A DNA stretch of 64,000 nucleotides, taken from Synchiropus splendidus (Eukaryota; Chordata; Actinopteri; Syngnathiformes; Callionymidae). The notes below the pieces were generated by a model that made no database searches, was not told where the DNA came from, and was given only the letters and a program-made list of their open reading frames with translations. The position numbers were made by a program, and so were the translations under genes. Location: contig NC_071335.1 in assembly GCF_027744825.2 (NCBI RefSeq), positions 11,917,501-11,981,500 on the forward strand. The letters are read 5' to 3'. Within the stretch, counting starts at the first letter, position 1, and every line of letters starts with the position of its first letter. This document shows, piece by piece, positions 62,951 to 64,000 of the stretch.

Positions 62951-64000
62951 CTGAAGACTGATGGGGACTTTGGGGCGAGGGTTGGAGGACTTGGGTTTAG
63001 TCTAAAAAGCGCAACAGCTTTGTGGTTTGAAAGGAATAAGGAGGCTACAGCTATGTGTTACGTAAAGACGAGCAGCAGGTGGGAGGATGCTGGTGAGCAG
63101 TAATGGGTGAGGGGTTCTCTCGGTGGCCGAAGAGGACGAAAGGCTGTGAACCTTTGACTACGATATCAAGATGTCTACCACCACTGGATAATGTGAACGA
63201 GAATAAACTGCACGATGGCCATGGGATGCTTCATTGCTTCATTCCAAGAGCTTTTTCTCCACTCCTTCAGGATGGTGAGAATCTTGCAGAGGTCGCCTCC
63301 TCTTCAGAGCGTGTGTGTAGATGGTTGCTGTGGAGACTGTGAGGCTGGCAGCTTCCTCAACCGCTCTTCTTTCCGTCCTCCTTTTTTGGCTCTCTTTCAC
63401 TTTGTTCCTCCGCTTGCCTATCCAGTCATGAGCTGCAGCGTAGTGGAGCGCCGTGTGATCTTCTCTCTCTCAGGCTGAGGGACAGAATGAGAGAATGATG
63501 GGATCAGATGATGCCAAAACCCTGCAAACAAAGTTTCAACTCAGCTAAGACATCGCTCCACACGACTCGACTGTCCAGTGTGCTCCTTGAATGTACAACA
63601 TTTTTGTACATAATGTTCTGACTGAGGTGCTTCAGCGTGTACCGCAGACACCTCAGCAGTTTCCCACTTCATAATATTTTCATAATGGACAGATGCACAC
63701 ATTTCTAAGGCCACCAAATGTATGGACTGACATGCAACTGCAAACAGTGCTCAACATTACATTTTATAAGGCATTTTTCGCACATGTTAACAATCATCAA
63801 ATATTTCTTCCAAGCTGCCATGACTCCACAAGGAGCCCCTGTTAAAGCAGGACTGTGGAACTGAGTCACACAAGAGGACACTATTTTAAACATGGCCTGT
63901 GTCATGGACCCATGGTTTTTATTTCCAGCCACCGCTGACTTCAGCCGCATGAACGTCTCACTTTAAGAGGACTGACGAGAAATAGTGTTTCGAAAGTTTG

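Larger units (their letters stand above)
41587..64000. other. upstream region: 5'-UTR intron or intergenic
   Basis: No conserved protein-coding exon is recognisable. The region holds hAT relics (42.6, 45.4, 50.4 and 55.6 kb), a TIR element copy (49.9 kb), a LINE relic (53.2 kb), an L2-type tail plus microsatellite (58.7 kb) and several simple repeats. The stretches 43-45.4, 46-49.9, 51-53.2, 54-55.6 and 59.8-62.8 kb show only random short open frames. Confidence 0.7.

Noticed and set aside
1..64000. CRISPR array, phage, toxin-antitoxin, operon or other prokaryotic system
   Set aside because: The window is clearly vertebrate nuclear DNA with spliced exons and fish repeats; no regularly spaced repeats with unique spacers and no clustered open frames are present.

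Overview
The window looks like nuclear DNA from a teleost fish, most likely a ray-finned fish with a mid-sized genome. The evidence is eukaryotic: coding exons bounded by GT/AG splice sites, introns from under 1 kb to 31 kb, and fish-type repeats (hAT and Tc1-like relics, a LINE C-terminus widespread in fish, an L2-type 3' tail running into a GATG microsatellite, and 'GGTCCCCACAAG' repeats). There is no operon, phage, CRISPR array or bacterial defence locus.

The only gene I can support is the 5' part of a GluN2B-type NMDA receptor subunit (grin2b; the ba/bb ohnolog is not resolved) on the minus strand. Four coding exons are visible. In transcription order they are 41562-40900, 9656-9513, 8271-8001 and 7211-7019. 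They join in frame (phases 0, 0, 1, then a phase-2 donor) and encode about 424 residues: a signal peptide, an unusual Gly/Pro-rich leader, and most of the extracellular amino-terminal domain (ATD). The rest of the ATD, the agonist-binding domain, the channel and the C-tail must lie beyond base 1. I found no further exon in 1-7018.

Layout: 1-7018 is a partial downstream intron with a Tc1-like relic. 7019-9656 holds three ATD exons with two short introns. 9657-40899 is a 31.2-kb intron full of mobile-element remnants. 40900-41586 is the first coding exon. 41587-64000 is upstream sequence, either a 5'-UTR intron or intergenic DNA, with more hAT and LINE relics, microsatellites and one speculative 5' exon near 62.8-62.95 kb.

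The points most worth checking are four. The residue aligned to the GluN2B zinc ligand His127 is Arg. The stretch I recall as one ~599-nt exon in mammals is split by two introns. There is an extra ~45-residue low-complexity leader. Several RFX X-box-like motifs are scattered through the first coding intron and the upstream region. I did not find an undescribed multi-gene system.
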